DNA of 64,000 nucleotides from Eumeta japonica (taxonomy: Eukaryota > Arthropoda > Insecta > Lepidoptera > Psychidae), in NCBI GenBank assembly GCA_005406025.1, contig BGZK01001025.1, forward strand, positions 161,977 to 225,976, written 5' to 3'. Both the position numbers and the translations under genes were made by a program. Under the pieces are notes generated by a model. The model saw only the letters and a list, made by a program, of their open reading frames with translations, had not been told where the DNA came from and ran no database searches. Shown one piece after another: positions 47,000-58,188 of the stretch (its first letter is position 1; every line of letters begins with the position of its first letter).

Positions 47000-48410
47000 T
47001 TTTTTTTCCTTTCTCATAGACACTTTTATGGAAACGAAATTTATTTCTTAAACCGCCCAGATATTATCACACCTGGAAACCAGCATTACGAAATTTTGCC
47101 ATGTGAAAATTTTTCGTACATTGCGCAGGGACATATAAGTAAGTCCTTCCATCAGGCCGCATGTCATCATGGCCGTCCAGTTGGAAGATGCTAGTAACGG
47201 AACAGAACAACGGTCTTTCTATCATAAATCGTGTTGACCTAGTGACTACCTAATAAAGCGTGTGTCGTGTTCTTGCACATAATCGATAACAATCTTTAAT
47301 TTAGAGTTTGTTTCTAAGCTGTGATAAGATTTAAACAAACATGTTCTCGAATGCCGAGTATACAGACATGGTGCGCTTTTACGTTTTCATTGGTGGCTAT
47401 AATTGGTGATTGCGGACAATTTACCGTACCCAGTCATGCTCGTGAGCTGGTCGCGCCCAACTTGACATATATTTTAAAAAATCTAATCAGAATTATAATT
47501 TATGATTAGGCAATACTAAAATGCTATAGTATTTTTGATGGTCCTAAACCCGCAAAATCTGAAAGAAAATTAGAATCATAATAAACTAATTTCTTTCGTT
47601 GTAGTTTAGTAGTTTGATGTACAAACATGATGCCTCGTGGCGGACGAACACGCGATCGGTGCTACACGACGTTAACCATTCAGTACAATTAAAAATGAAG
47701 ATTATAAAAATATCTCTAAATCATCGTATTATGCGCAAACAAATGGTACAAAATAATAAATATATCATGAAAGTTCTCCTCAATTTAAATGTGCTTACAT
47801 AAAAAACAAAGCGTATATAACCGCCAATTAAAAGAAAAATAAGTTACGTTCTTTTGCTTTCGGTCGGCCGATCAAGCTAGGTGCACTCGTAATTGTGTGC
47901 GTTTACACAAACGATTACCTAAACAGTGTCCGCGTTTTAAGCTCGGTGCAGTCTTAAGGAAGGTGTCGTTCGTTGAACTGTAAGCATATGTCATGTTAAA
48001 TAAAGACTATTGATTAATTTGCAGATAATTGACACAGACTACATTTTTGTTCATTAAGATCTAGCAAATGATGCAGTTAACCAAGTAGTTGTACTTGAAA
48101 AGCAAATTGGCCATCAAAATATTTTTTATTAGCTATGGACGTTCTACTTTTAGAATCGGCAATCGTCTGATACTAAAACCAAACTACACACAAGTACAAA
48201 AACGACTTGCTGAAATCTCTTGCAAAGGATACAGCATCGTCAGGCAAATGTTGTTCAGTTTGATACATGAAACACAATCACTTTTAAACTTTATTATTTC
48301 ATATTCATCAAGAACAGTATGACAAAGATTTCGATAACATTATTGGACGACACTGATTTCATCAAAGGTCTAAGGACTATTCTTTTGATTAACACACAGA
48401 TTTGAAATAA
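47000..48410. other. sequence without a recognisable gene
   Basis: 47840-48010 is GC-richer, but I cannot match it to an LTR or promoter type with confidence. The frames at 47321, 47614 and 48089 resemble nothing known. Confidence 0.45.
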
Positions 48411-48419
48411 AATAATATT

Positions 48420-48490
48420 AAATAATAATTATTATTATTATTTATTTCTCACCGCAATCAGGTAATACCTATGTCTCTAAGAGTACATAT
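48420..48490 (-). repeat. non-LTR/SINE 3' tail fragment, inverted
   Basis: On the minus strand it reads ACCTGATTGCGGTGAGAAAT followed by AAATAATAATAAT, the same tail as at 23574-23630. Confidence 0.6.
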
Positions 48491-48499
48491 TACAATTAA

Positions 48500-49940
48500 A
48501 TTATTATCTTACCATCTCACTACAAACCATTCATTTGGCCAATAATATCCTCCGAAATAAAATTACGCCGATTCTCATTTTAAATATATTAAAATAATTA
48601 CAGTATTATTGTTTTAGCTTACTCTTACTGATCAAGCATGTACGCCAATAGTAGTACTTCAGATATTGAACTTATAACTAGTATACTAAATCAAATACAA
48701 AAATTACAAAAAGTGCACACAGAGGAAGGTTTGCATTAACTGCACTATGCAAATTGAAAAATGGGGATTCTGGAAATAGATTGTCATGTTTATTTCAAAC
48801 ACCAAGCCGCACTACGAAGACAAAACTAGACAGCGAAAGAGAAATACTAGTCCGAGAATATGTTTCAAAACATTTTGTCGTACAAAATATTGATCAAAAG
48901 GACGTGATTGCTAAAAACTCTATAGTCGCAAATGTAGTATTTAACAGTCCAGAACTTGAAACAGAAGAATGAAATGCGATAATTATATATCTTTGATAGT
49001 ACTTATTTTTATACTTAAACAATGGCAATCTATCGATTTCCAAAGAGACTTATTCTCTTCATAAATAGGAGTTCGGCTAACCCTTTTATGATTATATGTT
49101 GCAACCATATCTTGCCACAACATATAGCGTGTCTATATCTGATTTATTATGGCTAAGACATTATTGTAGAGCTACTTAGAGAAAATGATGCGTTCACTCG
49201 AGACAGGGACTTAACAGATAGCATTGGTGACGGGATCCCTGTTCACGCGCTCATACACCATAAAATAAACCGTCAGGTCAGTCGCGATTGATTACGCTGG
49301 TAGGACACAGATACCGTCATGTAAGGATAGACAGATTCGTTGTTAAAGCTGAACAAAATAGAGATTTCAAAGTGTTTCACCAAGAATATTTTAATTGCGT
49401 ATGCCCTTGCATAATAAAGGATTTTTCGATAGCAGCTTTGCAAAAAGCGTTTGAGTGATCCAAACGTAATAATATACCTACGAATTCATCGTATTCTGCT
49501 CCAAAATTATTTCAAATGTGAAAATGGTAAAAGCTTTGTCAGCAGCAATCTTTCCATGTAGTGCATAGAAAGCATCTAGCGAGTAATTTTCACGACACAA
49601 TAAATTTGGGTAATATCCAAAAATTAGTAAAAGATCCAAAGCTTTCGGAACTTGTTATAAAGTTTGAATCAACAAGTCATAACAATTTAGTCTCGTTCCA
49701 CTTGACAATATTATTTTATTACCGTCGCTACTTTACAGACAGGCCAAAGCGACCTACGCTAAAAAAGCGGCAAATTCTCCGCCCTCAAACCAAACCACTT
49801 GTAGATTGAGTCATCGGTAGACCCCAAAATCAGAGGAGAGGAAGTCATTGATTAAGTTATGAAGGCCCTAAACACAAAAACCGCAGTGGCAAAGGTGAAC
49901 AGAGTCAGAAAGGCAAAAAAATGAAATGGCAATACCAAGC
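48500..49940. other. sequence without a recognisable gene
   Basis: Short open frames (48754-48972, 49561-49809) are hydrophilic but resemble no family I know. They may be decayed transposon coding sequence. Confidence 0.4.
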
Positions 49941-49946
49941 TGCAGC

Positions 49947-50012
49947 TTAGGCGAGGATCTTGCCTAGTTTAGGCGAGGATCTTGCCTCGTTTAGGCGAGG
50001 ATCTTGCCTCGT
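49947..50012 (+). repeat. three tandem 22-bp units
   Basis: TTAGGCGAGGATCTTGCCTCGT is repeated exactly three times without spacers, except that the first unit ends AGT instead of CGT. Each unit contains the near-palindrome AGGCGAGGATCTTGCCT. It stands about 50-100 bp upstream of the Penelope-like copy 2 remnant. Confidence 0.93.
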
Positions 50013-50059
50013 TTCACGATAGAATCAAGACAAACAAAAATTTAAAAATAAAGGTCACT

Positions 50060-51045
50060 ACAGCATAAAACCCACAGGCCATAACGAGGAACTCGTTAAT
50101 AAAAAGCAAAAAAGTATTATAAGGAACAGTATCTATCCAATACAATCAAAAGACCGAAAACAAATACGTAGCTAGTGTGACTTAGTATGGTACAATTGCA
50201 GAGAAAATTTCAAAATTATTAAAAAACATAATATTTATACGGCCTTTAAAACAAAAAAACAATTTAAAAACTTTATGTAACAATAAAGATAAATTGCATA
50301 GTAATAAAAAATCCGGAATTTATAAATTAACCTGTGATGAATGTAAATCGATATATATATAAGACAAGTCGGACGTTGTTTTGAAACTAGATACAAAAAA
50401 CATATTTCGACCTTTAAAAATAATAAACCAGACATCTCATTTTGCTAAACATTTAATGGAAACGGGTCAAAATCTCAATAACGATCACATTTTCGATGTC
50501 TTGCATGTGTGTGAGAAGGGGTTACGTTTAAATGTTTTGAAATCCTTCAAAATTTTAAAACATAAAGATAATAATAATATGCTCAATGACCAAATTAATA
50601 TTTATAAATCGCCATTATTGGACGCTGGTCTGTAACTATTTGGGTAATGGTTGATGACGGTTAGTCTGTGTGAAAATTGACAAGCCTGTCTATTGGTGAT
50701 GATCTCTGGCTGCTGGTAAGGATGTTTTCTTCACCCTTTGACCATAGTATGCCAGCGTTTCACTTAACGAGGTTGTGTCCGCATTCGTCGGTCGTTTTTA
50801 ATACTCCTTGCAACCTGGTGGATATGACTGTCTGCATTTTCCTGAGGATGTGCCTGGTACGTAGAAATTAACATTATAACGATTAACGGACTAAGATAAT
50901 TATAAAATGAACACTTGCTTAGGTGTTCGATATCTGTCAATCCTCTCGTTATTCAATTCTTTGGACAGATTCGTAGTGGAGGGGCAGATTCGAGGGTCAG
51001 CGTTGGGTTGCATGGTGCATGTTGCAGGCAAGCGTCTGGACGTGA
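50060..51045 (+). mobile_element. Penelope-like element, copy 2
   Basis: The linker before the GIY-YIG domain is readable (KKQKSIIRNSIYP, VASVTYYGTIAEKIS in mixed frames), followed by the endonuclease domain. A terminal repeat at about 50830-51043 (CTGAGGATGTGCCTGG to GCATGTTGCAGGCAAGCGTC) follows, in the same orientation as the right end of copy 1. There is no inverted left terminal repeat here. Confidence 0.8.
50200..50635 (+). pseudogene. Penelope-like GIY-YIG endonuclease domain, copy 2
   Basis: Homologous to 43520-43895. SGIYKLTCDECKSIYI is followed by a frame break where copy 1 has GQTGR. Then come TSHFAKHLMETGQNLNNDH, FDVLHVCEKGLRLNVLKSFK and YKSPLLDAGL, with TAA at 50633-50635. The stop seen in copy 1 after FKIL is absent, but the break at YIG destroys the catalytic core frame, so this copy is also dead. 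Confidence 0.8.
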
Positions 51046-52250
51046 TTTCCTTCAACAAAGATGTTGACATCATAGAAAACCTACTGGCACAATATAAGAA
51101 CCTACTGATTGAGATCGACAAGAACGACGGACATAACGATCCAGGTCAAGTACCATAAGAAGGTGAGGAACCCCTTACAGTGACATTGCGTATGCACGAA
51201 TTCTTTGTGGAGGCCTGAAAAGTGTGTGGGTTTGCAGAAATGCTTCGTGATTGACCATTCCCCACTAGTACAATGTAAAATGCTTGGGGTCCGGTGACAC
51301 GAAAACCATCTGCAAGAAAAACGAAACCCTGTACAACTCCTTTGGTAGCTCTCATGTATGGAAAAAATGTAGCGACAAATTGCAAAGGACCCCTATATGT
51401 AGGAACTGCACAAAAGAAAAGGAATAAAAAGCGGACGCCACGCAGTGCGTTCAGTGCTAAATGCTGGATGCGACAGAAAAAAGATTCCATGTCACAAATG
51501 TGAGTGTCCTTCTGCTAAGGCCAGCCGCAACGAAAGGGGCTCAAACGTTCCAAAAATGGAAGACGACAGATAAATTCCTTCGGACTGCCAAGAACAGGGG
51601 TGTTTCGATTGCTCTACTGCTAGAGCTATAAACGGTAATACAAGCTCTCCAATACAACACTGGTACCTAATACTGTTTGGCGACCAGCTAATTGACAAAA
51701 CGGAAGACGCCACCCTTCTAATCTTGGGCGATATGAAGTTGGGAATCGTGTCCGTCATTATGAGGAGAAACAAGAAATCGAATTGTACCTAAGACGAACA
51801 CAAACCAAAATCCAAATTATAGAGACCAATTACATTATATTATCTGGCGAAGAAATCCACTATCAATCCTTTGCAGATGATGTGGTGCTAGCTTGCTTTG
51901 GTGATCGGATTTCTTCAAGCCAAATCCAAGTTTACTGCACAGTGTCGCACGGTTAGTAGGCCATAACAAACACAAATTCACGCCTCAAAAACTGGATGCA
52001 ATCCTGTTAACAAGAAAACTGAGGTACGACCCCTCTATCACGCAAAGGCCAACAAGCCGCCCGAGCTTGTGAACGAGCTAAATGTACTAGGCCTTAACGT
52101 CGATAAAAAACACATGTGGACATTATAAGTAGTAGTGGCAGACATCCACAAAATGACGTGCGCCGCGATGGCTACATAAGACTTAAATCCCGAAATCATA
52201 AGAACCATCTACGTTAGCTTCATAGAGCCTATTGTGCTGTACAGTTTGAT
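51046..52250 (+). pseudogene. R1-clade-like non-LTR retrotransposon relic
   Basis: Heavily frameshifted. The clearest pieces are SFADDVVLACFGD (51865-51905), which contains the reverse transcriptase FADD catalytic motif. KFTPQKTGCNPVNKK follows (about 51972-52015), like the FAPHKTKAMVI motif of R1-clade elements, and then ELVNELNVLGLNVDKK. LNPEIIRTIYVSFIEPIVLY lies at about 52183-52243, like LHPEVIRTIY...EPVVLYAA. The stretch 51046-51850 is probably upstream coding sequence but only short pieces are alignable. It sits directly after the Penelope terminal repeat. Confidence 0.6.
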
Positions 52251-52754
52251 TAAAAATAAATTACGATCAAACGCAATCAACGTGTTGGGGTAGTCGAGCT
52301 GTCAAAATAACCCCTATTATATTAATGACATGTCAAGCCATATTTTAGATAATGCCTCACTGTAGGATCCTACCTTAGTCTACCACTAGGATCTTATGTT
52401 TATAAAGTTATAATAATTATTATATTTAATATTATATAATACTATTTCGACTATATCAAATGAACATTATGTATAGTGTTTGCCGAGCCGGGCACGAGTT
52501 TATGTGTTATGTATGTAATCTATATATATGTAAAGAAAAACTTTGAACCCCTTTTTACATTTGCGCATACATTGCGCGCACGAAGAGTGTAACACGGGCG
52601 TTACACATAAGCTCTTTCGTCTAAGATTACGTCATTTGCACGGATTTTTGTGGGAAATATTGTGTATGTAAAGACGCGCAAAGTGCGCGCGCATTCACGC
52701 GCGATAAGTCGCGCGCGCCGGTCGTCTCATCGTGCATTAGTCACCCACTCTTTC

Positions 52755-52785
52755 TCGCAATATAAAACCCGCTCTTTTAAAGATG
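52755..52785 (+). promoter_or_regulatory. TATA-like promoter of the MADF gene
   Basis: CAATATAAAACCCGCTC (TATAAAA at about 52761) lies about 20 bp before the ATG at 52783, in a CpG-rich stretch (52640-52740). The distance is short for a TATA box with a normal leader, so the real start codon may be further on, or the leader is very short. Confidence 0.4.
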
Positions 52786-52913
52786 GATATTCGTAATTAT
52801 TCGCGCGAGCTTATATCACGATTTATTAATATTTATAACATGCATCAATGCTTTTGGAAAGTAAAATTCGAAGCTTACAAAAACAAATTTTTGAAAGAGG
52901 ATGCTTACAAAAA

Positions 52914-53655
52914 ATATTAAGAATCGATTTCATATTTAGGCCAGGGGTATGGAATTTTATGGGAGTAAAATCAAGTGTTAGATAAATGACGTTACGCTAT
53001 CGTCATGGTTACTGAAATAAATAAATTGTCATGGTTACTGTTTACATTTCAATCAATCAGAATGTGACAAATATAAGATTTTCTCCACGAATCATTGTTA
53101 GTGTATATAGAAGGGGGTTCAAAACTATTGAAGAAACGTTACCATGAACTTCCACTTATACTTGGTGGAGATTTTAATATTGATTTTAATAAAGAAGATG
53201 GTTTCCGTTTAGTACAATTTTTGAAAGATGAACTGAACTTAGATTTAATTTCTGACAGAACACTAGGGACAACTAGATATGGTACAACTATTGATGCGAT
53301 GTTTTCACGATTTATCACACATGTATCTTCCGACATTCATGTATCATATTTTAGTTACCATAAACCAATTGTTTCAGTATTTAATGATACCGCTATTGTT
53401 TCTGTGATAAACATTACGCAAGATAACGTCAACGATAGAGAAAATCAATCTTACTAAAAATTTTATAGTATAACATAATTATTTTCAATATTTTCTTAAA
53501 CGACGAATTAATTGTTTTACTATTAACATAAATAAATAAATGTGTATTATGCTTTGAGTAATATAATAGATGCTTTCATTTACCATTATACTAATCAATA
53601 TGTACGATATCATCTTAAGGAGTAAACTCCAGTCGTGCGTCGGAGCTGACACACT
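52914..53655 (+). mobile_element. Helentron-type element fragment, copy 2, nested in the MADF gene
   Basis: Nearly identical to 14488-15241 in reverse orientation. The left end starts TTAAGAATCGATTTCATATT without the upstream GGAGTTTACTCC of copy 1. The right end keeps CTTAAGGAGTAAACTCC (53614-53630) and GGAGCTGACACAC. Its edges coincide with the break in the MADF coding sequence. Confidence 0.75.
53095..53457 (+). CDS. EEP endonuclease domain fragment, copy 2
   Basis: A 120-codon frame homologous to 14687-15115, with LPLILGGDFNIDF (the canonical GGDFN, where copy 1 has GEDFN), LGTTRYGTTIDAMFSR and SYHKPIVSVF. A 2-bp deletion at about 53072 relative to copy 1 removes the upstream reading MVTVYI...HESL from the frame. 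Few differences separate the copies, so their common source was active not long ago. Confidence 0.65.
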   Translation: MLVYIEGGSKLLKKRYHELPLILGGDFNIDFNKEDGFRLVQFLKDELNLDLISDRTLGTTRYGTTIDAMFSRFITHVSSDIHVSYFSYHKPIVSVFNDTAIVSVINITQDNVNDRENQSY

Positions 53656-54292
53656 CACAATTTTTTTGTAAACAAAACGGTTTCCCAGAAACAAACAAGG
53701 ATTTCGTTGTTAAAAAAATTCGACTCCTGAAGGGCTCGTTCAGAAAAGAGCTGAAAAAGGCAGTAGAAAGCCAACGTACTGGCACTGGAGCAGATGAATT
53801 TTATGTACCAAGTTTGTGATACTATAATCTGCTCCTTTTTACAAAAGACCAAGAGTTTCCTACTGACAGCGTATCGAGTATAGCAGATCCTGCTATATTA
53901 ATAGAAGAGGAAAATACAGAGGAAAATGAGAAAGGTGGTACTGAGACAGGAATTATTTCGAGCATGAGCCAGGAAACAAATAAAACACAAAGCATTCATT
54001 AATTTTGCATTGTAAAATATACAAAGCTGTCGCGTGGCGCTTCGAACTATCCAAAGCGCCGACACACTCCTAAATCATTCGGCAATGAACGTAGGTTTGC
54101 ATTTAGACGTACGCACCCAGAACACGCGCCATAATATTTTTAACACAAGTTAAATGGCACGCGCGTTTTCTGCCGTTCTTTACCGCGTTTCAGCGTGCCT
54201 TTCCTGATCGTGAAGGAAAGAGTTCACGTGTAACGCCCGCGTAATATTCAGCATAATTCATACAGAGTGAGAAATGCTCAGGTTTTCTAGAC

Positions 54293-54605
54293 TGGGGGTG
54301 AAAGTTTGTATGCAGTGTCGGTTTTTTTGAAGGCCGAAATTTGAAAATACTAAAGCTACTCATCGTAAATATATAACGGTATGTTTTAGGGATTTTGGAT
54401 TTTCAAATCGGGATGAGTTTTTATAAGTTAGGAACTTGAAAACTGGAATTATAGCTACTCATTGTCAATAAATAAGGACGTGTTTTAAGGTTTTTAGATT
54501 TCCTATTTTTAAATATGGGGTGAAAGTTTGTATGAATGTCAGCTTTTAGGTAGGCTAACAATTTTAAAATTACAATTGTAGTCACCCATCATATAAAAAT
54601 AAGAT
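54293..54605 (+). repeat. degenerate tandem repeat, about three ~110-bp units
   Basis: GGGGTGAAAGTTTGTATG occurs at 54294 and 54516. A second landmark, (A/T)AGCTACTCAT(C/T)GT then AAATA, occurs near 54352, 54452 and, weakly, 54579. Units are 100-125 bp and diverged. Confidence 0.55.
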
Positions 54606-54609
54606 GAAA

Positions 54610-55260
54610 TTGTATTTTAAATAAAAGTAATTTGACATACGGTTTTGAGGTTATTTCAACTTTAGAATATCTTAATAAAAAAGAATTTTTCGGTATCGCT
54701 AACACAAAAGACGCAAGGAGAATTGAACCACAAAAAATAAAAGTATATATAGAATGATCATTAAAAAAAATTAGTGCGTCAAGGCGCAACCCGTAGATGT
54801 GAATCATCAAAACTGTTGTATACTTATTATTATAATTGGAATAAGATGAGACAGGTATTGTGAATGAAAAGAAGCTCATGATTTTCATTAACCACATTTA
54901 ATATTGCATTTCGTCAGTTAACTCCGTCACAGTAGCACTAGAGATTGTGTCTCATAGACTATCCTTTGATTGTTATATGTAAGTTACGATTGGTCGACGA
55001 TAGCTTAAATATGAAACGTATACTTTGGATGTAATATTCACTATCACTCATTTTGGAAACTATGTAAAGAATGACGAAATTTCAATAATAGAAATCACTG
55101 TTTATTGTTATAAAAAGCTTCATCACAGGAGGAAATACACGATCAAACGCACATGGTGTAGGTCGAAAATTAAGCGTCTCCGAAGTGCGTGACGCTCGGT
55201 ATTGCCTCATGCCCACGCGTTATCCCCTCTACTCGCGCACAGCGCTAGGCGCAGACGGCG
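54610..55260. other. sequence without a recognisable gene
   Basis: Open frames here are chance-like. No repeat was recognised. Confidence 0.5.
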
Positions 55261-55267
55261 TAGGCCA

Positions 55268-55313
55268 AAACCAAGCGTCTTCTGAATTTTGAGACGCCTT
55301 GGTTTTACCCCAG
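55268..55313. repeat. imperfect hairpin, 14-bp arms
   Basis: AAAACCAAGCGTCT pairs with AGACGCCTTGGTTTT with one bulged C and a ~16-nt loop. A related half, GAAAATTAAGCGTCTCCGAAG, lies at about 55166. Confidence 0.7.
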
Positions 55314-55976
55314 TCAAACGCGCGTATAAAACGTTTCACATCAAAATGTGATTATGGTTGAATTTCAACCACTGGGCGAACGCTAGTAATACATAATTAG
55401 GTTATGATGTTGCAACATAGATTAATTCTCTTATTTATAGAAAGAACAAACAATTGTGGGCAGGACATGCACCCACCAAAATATACAATATTGTAAATTT
55501 CCAAGTTTGCAATATACTTTGGGCTGTAAATAGCACAACAACGCCTGGCGAAAATCTGGTTCAGAAACACCAGGAAAGAACATCAAGACCCATATAATGC
55601 AAAAAAGAAAATAGATTACAAATCCACGGAAAAGGTTGTTCGCTACGACAAAAATCATATCCATGGAAAAGGTTGTTCGCTGCACACTCAACACAAAAAG
55701 CTGATGAACATTATAAATCCGCTGCAACGGATCCAGTTCATGATCTAAACTCAAGCGGCTCTGTCAAGAAAAACTACGGGAGTTCCAAAAAAGCACCCAA
55801 GAATGGGACATAGTACAGTTATCGTAGAAATGACAAATTGACTGTCAGTCCATTTAGGATGGTTGTTATATTCTGATTGGTCTGTTCTTTTATTTTAGCT
55901 AAGTGTATATATTTATGACTTTGATAGAAATTGTATTCCATACAGGTTTGTGAGCGAAGAACATCTACTCCATGTC

Positions 55977-56078
55977 ACAATCATGTTAAACAAATTTTAT
56001 ATAAAAGCAATTTTTCAAGCAGTGATAACAATCATGTTAAACAAATTTTATATAAAAGCAATTTTTCAAGCAGTGATA
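55977..56078 (+). repeat. exact 51-bp tandem duplication in an open frame
   Basis: ACAATCATGTTAAACAAATT starts both units (55977-56027 and 56028-56078), which are identical. The length is 17 codons, so an 84-residue frame (55931-56185) stays open with NHVKQILYKSNFSSSD twice. I do not recognise the protein; it may be part of a decayed element. Confidence 0.9.
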
Positions 56079-56246
56079 AACTATATGGCCAACGAAATGA
56101 ATCTGTTGCAAGAACCATGTTTATAGAAAATTATAAAAAAAAAATCGTCAGACCGGCTGGTCTTTTTATTGATGAAGCATTTTAAATGATATCCATTTTG
56201 GGTGTTATTGACAATGAAAATGCACTCATTGAAATAAAGTCTAAAA

Positions 56247-56310
56247 ACACAATACCTTTAGTGCTTCGTGCTAAAGATGGTAAACCATCTTTAGCACTAA
56301 GGTATTGTGT
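56247..56310. repeat. long hairpin with 2-nt loop
   Basis: ACACAATACCTT...TGCTAAAGATGGT pairs with ACCATCTTTAGCACTAAGGT then ATTGTGT. The left arm carries about 8 extra bases that bulge out. The stem is about 27 bp. Confidence 0.85.
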
Positions 56311-56319
56311 CTGCCGCAA

Positions 56320-58188
56320 AAAAAAAATAAAACTTTTTCAATCTGTAATCAGCACGGTATGTTGAAAATTAAAAAGACCCATAATTATTACTACCAAATA
56401 CATGGCAATGAATTTGTAAGAAAATTCTGTCTTTAAAGCAGACATAGTATTTAATACAGTTTCACTATAGTATCTATTTTCACTAGTTTTCTTATTACAT
56501 ACACATATTTGTTAAAAATACTTCGCAATCAATTTTTCCTTTTCAAAGCTTAGTTTCGATTGCTGTTAGCTGCTCAATACAACTAAGACATGCTGCAAGA
56601 AAAATAATTGTGAGTTACACCCATGGAAGACAAAGCGTAGTAGAACAGGCTTTTTATTATATCATAATCTTTTATTATGATATGATACACTACACTTCAA
56701 AATTATTCGTTTCATTTTATAAAGTTAATAATAAAAATTTGTATTATACTAATATTTAATATTATACATTTTAGATTGCATGTTATGTTTAATTATTCTA
56801 AAATCAAGGTGAACAAAATAATAGATTGTTATTTTAAGATTATGCCAAAAATCTCCCATTATATGAACATGTGTTAGGTAGAATTCGTGAGCGTGAATGT
56901 GTTAAAATGATAGTCAAAACACAATAGTTTATTAATGGTTTCTTTAAATTAGTTATGTACAAGGTGCAGGCTGGAACTCCATACGTTCGTGTATTCTCCG
57001 TTATTCAAATGTAAGGTGACAACATTCAGATGAACTCGCATGATGTAATCTTCATTTATTTCGTTATACTTCTGCGACATAACCTATTTTTATTTCTATT
57101 TATAATTTTTCTAATGTCCATGAATAATCAAAAATATTTTTTCAAATATATCAATGGTAAAATTTTTAACAAATAAAAAAAAAGAGATTGGATGCAGCTA
57201 TAGCAGCTAGTGTAATTTGTTATTTTTAATCAACAAATACTTAATATTTTTATTACTACATTTTTTTTTACTTTACATTACATTACTATATTCAATGAAA
57301 TTTAAACCGAATAAAAAGTCCAAAATGAGAATGACTCCAATTATCCCACATAGATTGCTTAAACACAGCTGAATCAATAATAAATAAAATCCTTTTTTTT
57401 TTCTTTGTATGTGAAATGGATCCAAATGGAAATCCTTTACACTCCATTTTATTAATGCATCTATAACATATAATTATCAATGTACATATAAAAATATATT
57501 TGTTATAAACGAAGCTGCTCATAATATTGCCAGAATATCTAACCAGCTTATCAAATTTTCACTCAATTAACAAAGAAATACTTGTTATCTGCTAGATTTT
57601 ATGACCGCAGACGGTCAGAGTTCAAGGGAGCGGCAAAGATTAAAATCGCAACGATTCATGGACGTTTCCACATAATAACATGCACATTAAAATGCACGTA
57701 GAGAACAAATCAATGTAAGGTCTTACATGCATTTTTGATACATCAATTTGTTTATCATCGAATTGTTTACAGTCAATATCAATTGCAAAATATATTTCTA
57801 TATCGTGCTAAAGTACAAAAGTTATACTAATAAGCGTATGTCTCATATTTTGTTACATTTAACTGAATAACATACAAGAGTTTCTTTCATTACAAAAATT
57901 CCATATAAAAGTGTAAATAATTGAAAACTGTATCCACATTACTCACGAGTGTCAGTTCCGGAATGGATTACAATGTAAACTTCCATTAAATATATCAATA
58001 ATTTAATTTGCAAGAAACTTTTTGAATAGTGATAGAATCCTCCGATACAAATAGAAATTAAATCGGCCGCTAGTAGGGGCAACCCTTTTGTATTAAAGAA
58101 TCTTTCATAATAAAGAGTGAGGTGTCGGAAAATAACATGACTTAATCGACTGTTTGGTTTCTTTTGATCGCTTCTCTAGTTAAGAAAA
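56320..58188. other. AT-rich downstream flank of the blos3-like gene
   Basis: No coding sequence supported. The 3' UTR of the minus-strand gene must lie at its right end; an ATTAAA near 58005 (minus strand) is one possible poly-A signal. Confidence 0.45.

Larger units (their letters stand above)
52783..54002 (+). pseudogene. MADF (Myb/SANT-like) protein gene, split by insertion
   Basis: MADF domains are DNA-binding modules found in insect regulators and in proteins encoded by PIF/Harbinger elements, where they can help the transposase. The 5' part (52783-52915) reads MDIRNYSRELISRFINIYNM, then HQCFWKVKFEAYKNKFLKED, then AYKK, giving the PCLW-like CFW motif and helix 1. The coding sequence then stops at the Helentron-type insertion. 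It resumes near 53665 as NKDFVVKKIRLLKGSFRKEL, KKAVESQRTGTGADEFYVPS and then YYNLLLFTKDQE. An acidic tail follows, with TAA at 54000-54002. One conserved Trp codon (SLW-YY) is TGA. The two halves together span one complete domain, so the insertion explains the gap. Confidence 0.75.
52593..54241 (+). mobile_element. PIF/Harbinger-like element carrying a MADF gene
   Basis: The left end CACGGGCGTTACACATAAGC continues TCTTTCGTC (52593-52621). The right end (54212-54241), reversed, reads CGCGGGCGTTACACGTGAAC then TCTTTCCTTC, so the terminal inverted repeats are about 28 bp. Both ends abut TAA (52590-52592 and 54242-54244), which fits the TWA target duplication of PIF/Harbinger. Inside is a MADF coding sequence interrupted by a ~740-bp Helentron-type insertion (52914-53655). 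Without that insertion the element is about 0.9 kb. No DDE transposase gene is present, so it is non-autonomous. Confidence 0.75.

Noticed and set aside
51146..51773. Minus-strand frames of 93-114 residues
   Set aside because: They are antisense to the R1-like relic, which has recognisable motifs on the plus strand.
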